Assembly (NCBI GenBank): GCA_019116405.1
Contig: DXBS01000052.1
Location: forward strand, 1 to 33,909
Source: Candidatus Gallimonas intestinigallinarum
Lineage (GTDB): Bacteria; Bacillota_A; Clostridia; Christensenellales; Borkfalkiaceae
Reading direction: 5' to 3'
DNA: 33,909 nt
Below, one piece after another: positions 1-7,074 of the stretch. How positions within the stretch are numbered: the stretch's first letter is position 1; each line of letters begins with the position of its first letter. A program made the position numbers and the translations under genes. Under the pieces are notes generated by a model. That model worked only from the letters and a program-made list of their open reading frames with translations. It was not told where the DNA came from and searched no databases.

Positions 1-1
1 T

Positions 2-3000
2 GCAACGTCCAATGCAAACGGCATTGCAACGCTCATTCTCACCGGTGAGACACAAGAGAGCGTTGATGGTTACGAGGTCCACATTACGCCTCCTTCCGGA
101 TATCAGTATTCGGGCGACGAGATCGGAACGAACGACGAGAACCGCAGGATCGTGCTGGAGAAAGCGCGCACGGGCGGTAACTATGGCGATTTCTCCATGG
201 TCAATGCGATCGTGACCGACGAGCTCGGGCTTGCCACAACGGTGAGCATTTCGATGTACACGCTCGGCGCTCCCGATACCTATGACGTCCTCTTTGACGA
301 AGAAGATACGACCGAGTACTTCTACACCTTCCAGACGACGACTGCGGGCAGATACCGCGTCACTCTGGACTTGCCGGAAGGCATTGACCTGGCCGTGAAG
401 GAGTACTCCCCCTATGAAGCTTCCATGAGTGCGTTCTATCTTGCACAGCGCGGCCCTGTGGATGAAGCGGGCAACATGATCACCGATGCGACGGCCCTGG
501 AGTTTGAAATCAGTGAGGAGCACGCGGCAGATCTTCGTTCTTCGACGCACACCTTCGGTATTTCGCTTACAAGCGAGGACGTCACGCTTCCCGTGGAACT
601 GCAGTTCACGCTGGAGAGAATCGGCGATCCCACGCCCGCCCCCACAGGGATAGAGGAGCTCGTTGTGGCAGAACATGTGCCCGAAGCGCTCGAGGTGCCC
701 GTAGGACTTCTTACGGGCGTTGCGCTCGATGGTTCGGCGGAACTTGTTCTGGATAGCGATGGCTACTACCACATCGGCACGGTGGACGGTCCTTACCTGC
801 TCGCCAAGCTGAACGGCGCATCCCGTTATATGGATGCAAGCTTCTCCACCGCAGAAATGTCGGGCAACAAGAACCTTCACATTCCCGGTTCCGTCAATCC
901 GGAGACCAACACCTATCCGGTCTACGCGTATGTTTCCTATGTGGATCCGAACGCAGACATCCTCGAAGTCGATCCCAACAGCTTCATTGCGCAGTATTCG
1001 AGCGCCTGCAACGGGGACGGCGTCGTCCGCGTCACCGAAGAACTTCGTCTCTTCCTGAAGCGCTATGCCGGCTATATGGGCGCCATGGGTATCTATCAGG
1101 GCGAAGTGTCTGAGGAGAACTACTGGCTCATTCCCTGCTATTATTATCAGTCGGATGCGACGGAAGTTGCTTATCGCAGCGAGGCAAGTCAGCCTGCAAG
1201 GCTCGATGGCAACGGTTTCTATGAGATCACCATTCCCGCAAACGGTACGGCATACCTGCGTGCCTACGGGTACAGAGGGTACGAAATTACCGTCTACAGT
1301 GCGTCGGCTTCCGCAATGTTTAATAATAAGCAGTATCAGGCAAACGACGGCACCGAGTTCAGCTTCCAGACCGAACCGCAGGAGCACGATGAATACTACT
1401 CCAATTGGTGGACGAATTTCAGCCTGTCCAACAGCGGCACGTCGGAGATCACGGTTCGCTTCAGCGTTGCCAACGGAACGTTCGGTACGACTGCAAGAAA
1501 TCCTTACACCTTTGTGGAAGACGTCGTCATGGGCGTTGCCTATGATTCCGTCAGCCTCTACTATGCGTTCAAGCCTTCGGAGAGCGGGCTCTATGCCTTC
1601 CGTGCGTATGGCGAGGGCATGAATCCCATGATCACCGTCTCCGGTGAGGAAAATCCTTTCGGCTCCGGTGAGGACGGCTTCCTTGCAACGCAGCAGCTCA
1701 CCGCCGACACGACGTATATCTATGAGCTCGGTTCGCAGCTCTCTGCGGGCGCGACCTACTCCATCGTTGTGACCAAGGTCGATGCGATCGAGGGCGAGGG
1801 GACGCAGGAAGATCCCTACGTCATCTCCGGGGAAGGCGAGTATGCGCTTACCTACCCGCTCGATCCTTCGTCGACGGACGCCAGCGTCGTCTACATGGAT
1901 ACCATCTACGTCACGATCGACGGCGATACCTTCTGGACGCTCACGGCGGAAGACTTCGGGTTCTCCTATCCGAATATCCATTACAACGATCCTTCGTCGG
2001 GTAATAAGATGCAGCTGGGGCTTGGTTCTGGCTTCTCCACCATTCCTGACGTGGATGAGTACTGGCTGGAAGATGCAATCATCCTCACGGTAGAAGAGCA
2101 GGAGCCCGGTACCTCTGAGTACAATCCCATCGTCATGGAAGTTAACAGCTCCGTGACCGTCAACGATACCAGTGAATGGGGTGCACCTTATTACTATTCG
2201 TTCACGGCGGAAAAGGACGGCGATTATACCGTCTATGCGACCAACACGAGCGTGCAGATCACGGTCAACGGCGGGCTTCCCGCATCCGATGTGAACGGCA
2301 GAGGCGCAACCAACACGTTTGAGGCAGAGGCAGGCGAGACGTATGTGGTCGAGGTCAACGGCTGGGGCTCGAAGGTCTATGATATCTATCTGATCGAAGG
2401 CACCCGTCCCGATTACGACCAGCCCGACAGCGGCAGCGGTACCGAGGCTGATCCCTATGTGATCAGCAAGGCGCTGACCTATCGTGCAGAAGTCCCTGCA
2501 GGCGGCTCCGTGTACTACTCGATCAGCGGCAGCGATCGCTTCACGGTGACCGTTGAGGATGTCGCAACGGCGCAGGTCGTCTACAACGGCGAAACCTACA
2601 CGCCTGTGGACGGTGTGATCAATTTCGTCACGGAAGCGGATGTGACCGACCTCGTGTTCACGACTTCCGACGGTGCGGCGCTTGAATACAACTTCACGCT
2701 CACCGAGTATGTCGTCTATGAGCCGATTGCGGCAGAGGGTTCCGAGCTTGTGGGCACGCTGCTTTCCCTTGGCGAAAACACTGTGACCGGCGGTGCAGAC
2801 TACTGGACGCCTGCAAACTACTACTTTGTTCCCGAGAAGAGCGGCGACTACAAAGTTTCCGTTTCCGGCGCTGAGTTCTCCTTCTATTATTATAATGCAC
2901 AGTTCGGAAGCAACGAGGAGGACTTCATGTATGACGGAGATTCGACGGTCATTTACATGAAGGCGGGCACGGTCTATGCGTTCTATTCCTACACTGCAGG

Positions 3001-3706
3001 TACGGTCACGTTTACGCCTGTAGATGTCGCATACGATAGCTACACCGGAGAAGGAAGGGAAGATTCGCATTTCATTCTCGGCGGTGCGGGCAGCGGTATC
3101 GGCGCTTACGAGGTCGAGATCGGCTCCAACACGACGCTGTACTTCAGCTACGGCGCTACGTCGGAATTGACTGTCTCCACAAACAGCACGGCTGTCAGCG
3201 CGTTCTACAACGGCACGACCTATGCGGCAGACGGCGAGACGCCGTTCAGCTTCACGAGCGCTGCGCCTCTCGGAATCGGTTCGGTCACGTTCTCCGTCAC
3301 CAACAACACGAACGAAACTGTGACGATTGTGCTGTATGTCTCGCAGACCTACACCCTCACGGCTCCCGGCGAAGGCGGCGAGCCTACCGGAACGGAAGTT
3401 GTTGAGGGAACGAATACTTGCACTGTGTATGCAGCTGACTATGCGGATGACGGTTCGTCGTACGGCACCAGTTTCTACTTTACGGCAGAAACGGCAGGTA
3501 TCTATTCGTTCAATCTGACTACAACCGCAGCGGGAGAATTGGCGCTGGTAGATATGAATTCGGCATATCCCGAGTCAATCATGGAATTCCCGTATTCTGT
3601 GGAATTGGAGGCAGGGGAGACGTTCGAGTTCTGCATCAACATCTTTGATTGGAATGCATGGGCAGCTGCTGATGGCACCGTTACCGTGACCATTACGCAG
3701 GCATAA
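2..3706 (+). CDS. Large modular secreted/surface protein, C-terminal part (5' end outside window)
   Basis: The reading frame is open from the left edge, so the GTG at 152 is an internal codon and the true start lies upstream; 1,234 residues are visible. The protein is rich in Tyr, Thr, Gly, Asp and Ser and almost free of Cys and Lys clusters, as expected of an extracellular beta-sandwich protein. Two motif types alternate. A Y-[YF]-x-F...G-x-Y pattern resembling pre-peptidase C-terminal (PPC) domains occurs near nt 317, 1558, 2189, 2819 and 3474. A G-x-G-T/R...D-P-Y-V-I-S type joint occurs near nt 1794, 2437 and 3049 (the last degenerate). I see no LPXTG signal, SLH domain or catalytic motif before the TAA at 3704, so anchoring, if any, is upstream. 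Function unknown; adhesion or carbohydrate/protein binding is only a guess. The coding call is very secure, the function is not. Confidence 0.9.
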   Translation, partial: ATSNANGIATLILTGETQESVDGYEVHITPPSGYQYSGDEIGTNDENRRIVLEKARTGGNYGDFSMVNAIVTDELGLATTVSISMYTLGAPDTYDVLFDEEDTTEYFYTFQTTTAGRYRVTLDLPEGIDLAVKEYSPYEASMSAFYLAQRGPVDEAGNMITDATALEFEISEEHAADLRSSTHTFGISLTSEDVTLPVELQFTLERIGDPTPAPTGIEELVVAEHVPEALEVPVGLLTGVALDGSAELVLDSDGYYHIGTVDGPYLLAKLNGASRYMDASFSTAEMSGNKNLHIPGSVNPETNTYPVYAYVSYVDPNADILEVDPNSFIAQYSSACNGDGVVRVTEELRLFLKRYAGYMGAMGIYQGEVSEENYWLIPCYYYQSDATEVAYRSEASQPARLDGNGFYEITIPANGTAYLRAYGYRGYEITVYSASASAMFNNKQYQANDGTEFSFQTEPQEHDEYYSNWWTNFSLSNSGTSEITVRFSVANGTFGTTARNPYTFVEDVVMGVAYDSVSLYYAFKPSESGLYAFRAYGEGMNPMITVSGEENPFGSGEDGFLATQQLTADTTYIYELGSQLSAGATYSIVVTKVDAIEGEGTQEDPYVISGEGEYALTYPLDPSSTDASVVYMDTIYVTIDGDTFWTLTAEDFGFSYPNIHYNDPSSGNKMQLGLGSGFSTIPDVDEYWLEDAIILTVEEQEPGTSEYNPIVMEVNSSVTVNDTSEWGAPYYYSFTAEKDGDYTVYATNTSVQITVNGGLPASDVNGRGATNTFEAEAGETYVVEVNGWGSKVYDIYLIEGTRPDYDQPDSGSGTEADPYVISKALTYRAEVPAGGSVYYSISGSDRFTVTVEDVATAQVVYNGETYTPVDGVINFVTEADVTDLVFTTSDGAALEYNFTLTEYVVYEPIAAEGSELVGTLLSLGENTVTGGADYWTPANYYFVPEKSGDYKVSVSGAEFSFYYYNAQFGSNEEDFMYDGDSTVIYMKAGTVYAFYSYTAGTVTFTPVDVAYDSYTGEGREDSHFILGGAGSGIGAYEVEIGSNTTLYFSYGATSELTVSTNSTAVSAFYNGTTYAADGETPFSFTSAAPLGIGSVTFSVTNNTNETVTIVLYVSQTYTLTAPGEGGEPTGTEVVEGTNTCTVYAADYADDGSSYGTSFYFTAETAGIYSFNLTTTAAGELALVDMNSAYPESIMEFPYSVELEAGETFEFCINIFDWNAWAAADGTVTVTITQA

Positions 3707-3768
3707 CGAAGCCTCGCAGCGGCAGAATAACCCCGCGCAACGGCGAATCAGCCGTATGGCGGCAGAAC

Positions 3769-3804
3769 AAAAAAGAAACGGAACGCAAGTTCCGTTTCTT
3801 TTTT
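3769..3804. terminator. Strong intrinsic terminator after the surface protein gene
   Basis: A perfect 16-bp stem with a GCAA tetraloop at 3785-3788. The outer part is an A-run on the left and a T-run on the right, so it reads as a Rho-independent terminator on the plus strand and could also work on the minus strand. It lies 62 nt after the stop at 3706. Confidence 0.9.
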
Positions 3805-3854
3805 GTATAAGAGTCTCCCCCCAACGAAGTCAGGGAAGCCATAATGCGGCAAAA

Positions 3855-3992
3855 GCCTCCCCTGGAACGCCGAAGAGAGGAAGAGGCCATGCCTCCCCTG
3901 AATCGCCGAAGAGAGAAAGAGGCCAAGCCTCCCCTGGAACGCCGAAGAGAGGAAGAGGCCAAGCCTCCCCTGAATCGCGTGGAGAAGGAAGG
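3855..3992. repeat. 36-bp tandem direct repeat, four copies in an A-B-A-B pattern
   Basis: Copies start with GCCTCCCCTG at 3855, 3891, 3927 and 3963, exactly 36 bp apart; the fourth is diverged. Copies 1 and 3 read CTGGAACGCCGAAGAGAGG. Copies 2 and 4 read CTGAATCGC, with an AGAGAGAAAGAGG variant in copy 2. The array therefore looks like duplication of a 72-bp dimer. There are no unique spacers. Because 36 is a multiple of three, all frames stay open and produce repetitive spurious ORFs on both strands. Confidence 0.85.
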
Positions 3993-4004
3993 GTGCAGAA
4001 CCTT

Positions 4005-4164
4005 GCCTCCCCTGAAAATCGAAGATTTTTAGGGGAGGTGCCCCGCAGGGGCGGAAGGGTGTGTCGCTAAGGCAGTGCCCGCAGGGGCGGAAGGGTGTTG
4101 ACCCCTTCGTCTTGCCTACGGCAATCCACCTCCCCTAAAAAGCCTTTGGGCTTTTCAGGGGAGG
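4005..4164. repeat. Palindromic MITE-like/REP-like element with nested hairpins
   Basis: The inverted ends AGGGGAGGTG (4031-4040) and CACCTCCCCT (4127-4136) bound a 106-bp core. The core contains two direct copies of GTGCCC(C)GCAGGGGCGG (from 4038 and 4075) and an inner GAAGGG/CCCTTC hairpin near 4089-4108. Each end is also half of a local hairpin. At 4006-4038 a 15-bp stem has one G-T pair and a GAA loop. At 4129-4164 a 16-bp stem has one mismatch and a TTTG loop. No transposase is present. It could be a non-autonomous mobile element or a structured processing/termination repeat. Confidence 0.65.
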
Positions 4165-4260
4165 CAAAGCCTCTTTTCCCATGCTTTCCCAAACACAGTC
4201 AGGGGAGCCAAAATTCAAAAAGCCTCCCCTGAAGTTATAAAATGGAAAACAATAGCACCT

Positions 4261-4335
4261 CGCAAAAATACTTTCAAAGAAAAGATTTTTGCGAAACAAA
4301 AGCGCGGCGCGCTCCATTCGGAGTGCGCCGCGCTT
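4261..4335 (-). terminator. Terminator of the minus-strand redox unit (two hairpins)
   Basis: The main hairpin is 4300-4335: a 16-bp GC-rich stem with one G-T pair and a 4-nt loop, followed on the minus strand by TTTTGTTT. It lies 20 nt past the stop at 4355. A second inverted repeat at 4261-4293 (CGCAAAAAT paired with ATTTTTGCG, then a 2x2 internal loop and TTTC/GAAA) follows directly and may act as a back-up. Confidence 0.8.
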
Positions 4336-4354
4336 GATCACCTGATGATCTTTG

Positions 4355-6076
4355 TCAGATATTGGCCTTGGCGTTGGCGATCTCGGCGACCAGTTCCTCG
4401 TAGTGGATGCTGCCGGTAAACGCGAACGTGATCACGCCTTCGCTGTCAAGGATGAGCGTTCTGGGATAGGAGTTCCTGCCGCCCAGCAGCGTAAACACGT
4501 CATATTCGGCGCCGTCCACTGTCTGCATGCTGTCCTGCGTGAACAACATATTGCTGTTTGGATAGTTGGTAGAAATATATTCCGGCGCCGTTGGCGCGTC
4601 CAGAATGCTGTGCACGGTCACGATGACGATATCAGGATCCTCGCTCGCGACCTGATCGAAGTAGGGCAGCTCCGCCTTGCAGGGGTCGCACCAGGTGCCC
4701 CAGAAGTTGATGACGGTCACTTTGCCGCGGCTCGTCTCGGGAGAGTAGGTCTGCTCGGTCAGTTCACCCGTTGCATTGTCGTAGACCTGCACCGTGAAAT
4801 CAGGGCAGAGGTCTCCGACTTCCGTGCCGACGGCGGGCGCAGAGGCGGCTTCCACGTCGAAGAAATTGTAGTAGAGCAGCGCGCCTGCAAGCACGAGCGC
4901 CGCCAGCGTGTAGACGACTGCCTTTAAGACGTGCTGTCCCTTGCTGCCGATCCGGAAGGGGGGCTTTGCCGCTGCCGCTGCGCTCTCGCCGTGGGCGATC
5001 GTGATCGGTTGTGCCTCGGTGCGCTCCGTGTCAGTGGTCGCCACAGCAGCATTCATGACCGTGGTTTCTGCGACGGGGGCCGCAGGACTTGTGGCTGCCA
5101 CGCTCTCAACTGCGGCAGGGCGCACCATCTGTGCAAGCGGCGCCTTGTCCGTTGCGGGGGCCTCCACCTCGTTGGCGCGCACAAACAGCTTGGAGCCCTT
5201 CCAGCGGATCGCCTTGGTCGGGCAGACGGCAATGCACTCGCCGCAGTTGATGCACTCATGGTCGCCGACGCGCTTGATGTCCATCTTGCAGTGCGCGACG
5301 CACAGTCCGCAGTCAGTGCACTTTTCTTTGTCCAGCTTTATGCCCAGAAGCGCGATCTTGTTGAAGAAACCGTAGATAGCGCCCAGCGGACAGATGAAGC
5401 GGCAGAACGCCCTGTAGATAAAGACGCATGCGACGGCAATGGCGCAGAAGAGCGCAAACTTCCATGTAAACATGGGACCGAGCATGCCGTACAGGTCGGC
5501 GTTATCGGGGTGGAACAGCAGGCTGATCGCACCGCCGAACGTGCCCGCGGGGCAGACAAATTTGCAGAACGCGGGGATCAGGCGGTCCTGTCCGACAAAG
5601 GCGAGGGGAACCGCGATCACCAGCACGACGAGCAGGATGTACTTGAGATAGGATAAAAGGCGCGTCACCTTGCTCTTTTTGAGCTTGGGCGTCCTGATTT
5701 TATAGGCAAAGTCCTGCAAAAGTCCCGTCGGGCACAAAAATCCGCAGATCGTTCTTCCGAGGATGATGCCGAAGAGCGCAAGGATGCCCAGGACGTACAC
5801 GGGCGCGCGCGTTCCCGAATTTGCCAGCGCATTTTGCAGCGCACCCAGGGGACATGCGCCGATCGCGCCGGGACAGGAGTAGCAGTTGAGCCCGGGGACG
5901 CACATCACTTTGCTGCTTCCAGTGTAGATCGTGCCGCTGATGAATCCCTTGATATTGGCATTGGTCAGCAGCGCCGCGTAGAGTTGAATGAGCCTTCTTT
6001 TGGTGGGGGCGTGATTTTTGAACCACCGCCCGATCGACTTGAAAAAGCCGCCGATTTTGCGAAAAACAGTTTTCAT
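4355..6076 (-). CDS. NapH/FixG-like membrane polyferredoxin fused to a TlpA-type thioredoxin domain
   Basis: The 573-residue protein has two joined parts. The N-terminal part is a NapH/RdxA-type membrane electron carrier. It has a Cys cluster at C59, C65, C68 and C75, three CxxxCP motifs (C111/115, C171/175, C225/229) between membrane segments, and a two-cluster ferredoxin domain (C253-C263 and C275-C285, CxxCxxCxxxC). After an Ala/Pro/Thr/Glu-rich linker (about 300-375) comes one more membrane segment (about 383-403) and a TlpA/ResA-like redoxin domain with the active site WCDPC at 462-466. In known relatives the ferredoxin part faces the cytoplasm; the linker and the extra segment would put the redoxin outside (inference). 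The obvious reading is electron transfer from cytoplasmic ferredoxin to extracytoplasmic thiols. The ATG lies 6 nt after the upstream gene's stop, with only a weak Shine-Dalgarno, so translation is probably coupled. Confidence 0.88.
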   Translation of the reverse strand: MKTVFRKIGGFFKSIGRWFKNHAPTKRRLIQLYAALLTNANIKGFISGTIYTGSSKVMCVPGLNCYSCPGAIGACPLGALQNALANSGTRAPVYVLGILALFGIILGRTICGFLCPTGLLQDFAYKIRTPKLKKSKVTRLLSYLKYILLVVLVIAVPLAFVGQDRLIPAFCKFVCPAGTFGGAISLLFHPDNADLYGMLGPMFTWKFALFCAIAVACVFIYRAFCRFICPLGAIYGFFNKIALLGIKLDKEKCTDCGLCVAHCKMDIKRVGDHECINCGECIAVCPTKAIRWKGSKLFVRANEVEAPATDKAPLAQMVRPAAVESVAATSPAAPVAETTVMNAAVATTDTERTEAQPITIAHGESAAAAAKPPFRIGSKGQHVLKAVVYTLAALVLAGALLYYNFFDVEAASAPAVGTEVGDLCPDFTVQVYDNATGELTEQTYSPETSRGKVTVINFWGTWCDPCKAELPYFDQVASEDPDIVIVTVHSILDAPTAPEYISTNYPNSNMLFTQDSMQTVDGAEYDVFTLLGGRNSYPRTLILDSEGVITFAFTGSIHYEELVAEIANAKANI

Positions 6077-6082
6077 ATGTGA

Positions 6083-6910
6083 TCAACCCAGTCCAATACA
6101 TTCGGTGCAGATGGCGACTGCCTTTGCAAGGACGTCGCCCGCGCCGCCGTTGAGAATGCCCCAGATGATGAGTGCGATCGCCACGGCAAAGACGGCGATG
6201 CGCACGATCAGCAGGGTGCGGGGGGAATCGAGCAATGCCGCCTTGCCTCCCGCAGCGGGCACTGTCTGCGCTCTGCCGCCCTCCGCGAGTAAGATCTTCG
6301 CCTGCGGCAGGATGCGCTTTGCGGAAACCGCGTCATAGATCGTGGCGCCGAGGCACGCAACGAATGCCACGGCGGCACAGGGAAGCACGCTGCGCACGAG
6401 CATTAAAATTGCGTCGTAGACGGCGGCGTTCGGCTCGGAAACGGGGTAGTCGTCCACGTTGGGATATGCCGGAAAGTTAAAGATGAACGCGAGCGCGATG
6501 CCCATGCAGACAAGGCAGACGGCAAGACAGCAGATCCATACAATTCTGCGCACCCTGCTCTCCTTTTGCAGGGCGGACTTTGCCGCCTCGTATTTCTCAC
6601 TCTCGCTCTCGCCCGCCATGCGCACGAGGCGCTCCACCGTCTTTCTGTCATCGGGGATGCGCTTCAGGATCTTTTTCTCGGGCGGGAAGACGAGGACGAG
6701 CACGCCGCCGACGACGATCGCTGCGATCCACAGCCAGAAGGGGACGGCGAGCATCGTGACGCGCTCAACGACAAGCTCACGGGAATATCCGACGCCGCTG
6801 AAGTAGAGATCTGCCGCCTGCGCTGCAAACAGTATCGCAATGACGACTGTAAACAGGGCGAGGAAGATGCCGTACCACAGGTGCAAGAGATGTCTTGCAG
6901 ATCGTGTCAT
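6083..6910 (-). CDS. Five-segment membrane protein ending in a CD1871A-like CXXC tail
   Basis: I chose the ATG at 6910 because GGAGGA ends 5 nt upstream; the TTG at 6922 would overlap that site. The 275-residue product has membrane segments near residues 12-31, 54-76, 123-146, 167-192 and 233-252, and a charged cytoplasmic-looking loop at about 78-122. The last 25 residues follow the fifth segment and end ICTECIGLG, a CXXC with a Cys-Ile-Gly-Leu-Gly terminus. This tail resembles the small CD1871A family CXXC proteins of Clostridia, which I recall as short stand-alone proteins near 4Fe-4S and TlpA genes. Here the module seems fused to a larger membrane protein. Being the first gene of the unit, it is likely the partner or substrate of the downstream redoxin fusion. 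The body of the protein is not recognised. Confidence 0.8.
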   Translation of the reverse strand: MTRSARHLLHLWYGIFLALFTVVIAILFAAQAADLYFSGVGYSRELVVERVTMLAVPFWLWIAAIVVGGVLVLVFPPEKKILKRIPDDRKTVERLVRMAGESESEKYEAAKSALQKESRVRRIVWICCLAVCLVCMGIALAFIFNFPAYPNVDDYPVSEPNAAVYDAILMLVRSVLPCAAVAFVACLGATIYDAVSAKRILPQAKILLAEGGRAQTVPAAGGKAALLDSPRTLLIVRIAVFAVAIALIIWGILNGGAGDVLAKAVAICTECIGLG

Positions 6911-6945
6911 ATGTTCCTCCAAAGTAGGGTAAAAATGTCTGTATC

Positions 6946-6974
6946 ATTATAATACGCGCGCGCGCGTATGTCAA
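6946..6974 (-). promoter_or_regulatory. Consensus sigma-A promoter of the redox unit
   Basis: On the minus strand, TTGACA (6974-6969), a 17-bp spacer and TATAAT (6951-6946) match the consensus at every position. The predicted start is near 6939, giving a leader of about 29 nt that contains the GGAGGA site of the 6910 ATG. Confidence 0.88.
6952..6969. repeat. 18-bp perfect palindrome of alternating CG inside the promoter spacer
   Basis: ATACGCGCGCGCGCGTAT is its own reverse complement and holds six CG steps. It fills the promoter spacer and overlaps the last base of the -35 box. It could be an operator for a dimeric repressor or a Z-DNA-prone tract that makes the promoter respond to supercoiling. 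The sequence is certain, the role is not. Confidence 0.7.
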
Positions 6975-7038
6975 GGAATTTCAGCGCGGCGCGCAGTTGG
7001 CGGATTTTGGAGGAACGGGGCGAAAGGGGGCATTTTGC

Positions 7039-7067
7039 TTGACATTTTCCGACATTCGGCGTATGCT
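7039..7067 (+). promoter_or_regulatory. Promoter of the cysteine desulfidase gene (predicted leaderless)
   Basis: TTGACA (7039-7044), a 17-bp spacer and TATGCT (7062-7067). The ATG at 7075 comes only 7 nt after the -10 box, so transcription should start at 7074 or 7075. There is no Shine-Dalgarno sequence between the promoter and the ATG. Confidence 0.75.
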
Positions 7068-7074
7068 TTGTGCT

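Larger units (their letters stand above)
3829..4233. repeat. Gene-free composite repeat cluster
   Basis: This stretch carries no convincing gene and is built from related repeats. It is flanked by two similar segments (about 3829-3864 and 4198-4233), each starting GTCAGGG[GA]AGCC and ending AAAAGCCTCCCCTG. Between them lie a 36-bp tandem array and a palindromic element, listed separately. The 8-mer CCTCCCCT or its complement AGGGGAGG recurs about nine times. The right-hand flank itself folds: TCAGGGGAG at 4199-4207 pairs with CTCCCCTGA at 4224-4232. Similar AGGGGAGG/CCTCCCCT palindromes are, as far as I recall, common between genes of gut Clostridia; mobility is not shown here. Confidence 0.75.

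Noticed and set aside
152..154. GTG as start of the first gene
   Set aside because: The frame is open to the window edge with the same composition and no ribosome binding site precedes the GTG.
3855..3992. CRISPR array, because of the 36-bp unit
   Set aside because: The copies are directly adjacent with no unique spacers, and no cas gene is present.
3693..4070. Repetitive Arg/Pro-rich open frames on both strands through the 36-bp array
   Set aside because: The period is a multiple of three, so all frames stay open; there is no start signal, and composition follows the repeat, not coding use.
6920..6922. TTG as start of the CXXC-tail membrane protein
   Set aside because: It overlaps the GGAGGA site that correctly positions the ATG at 6910.
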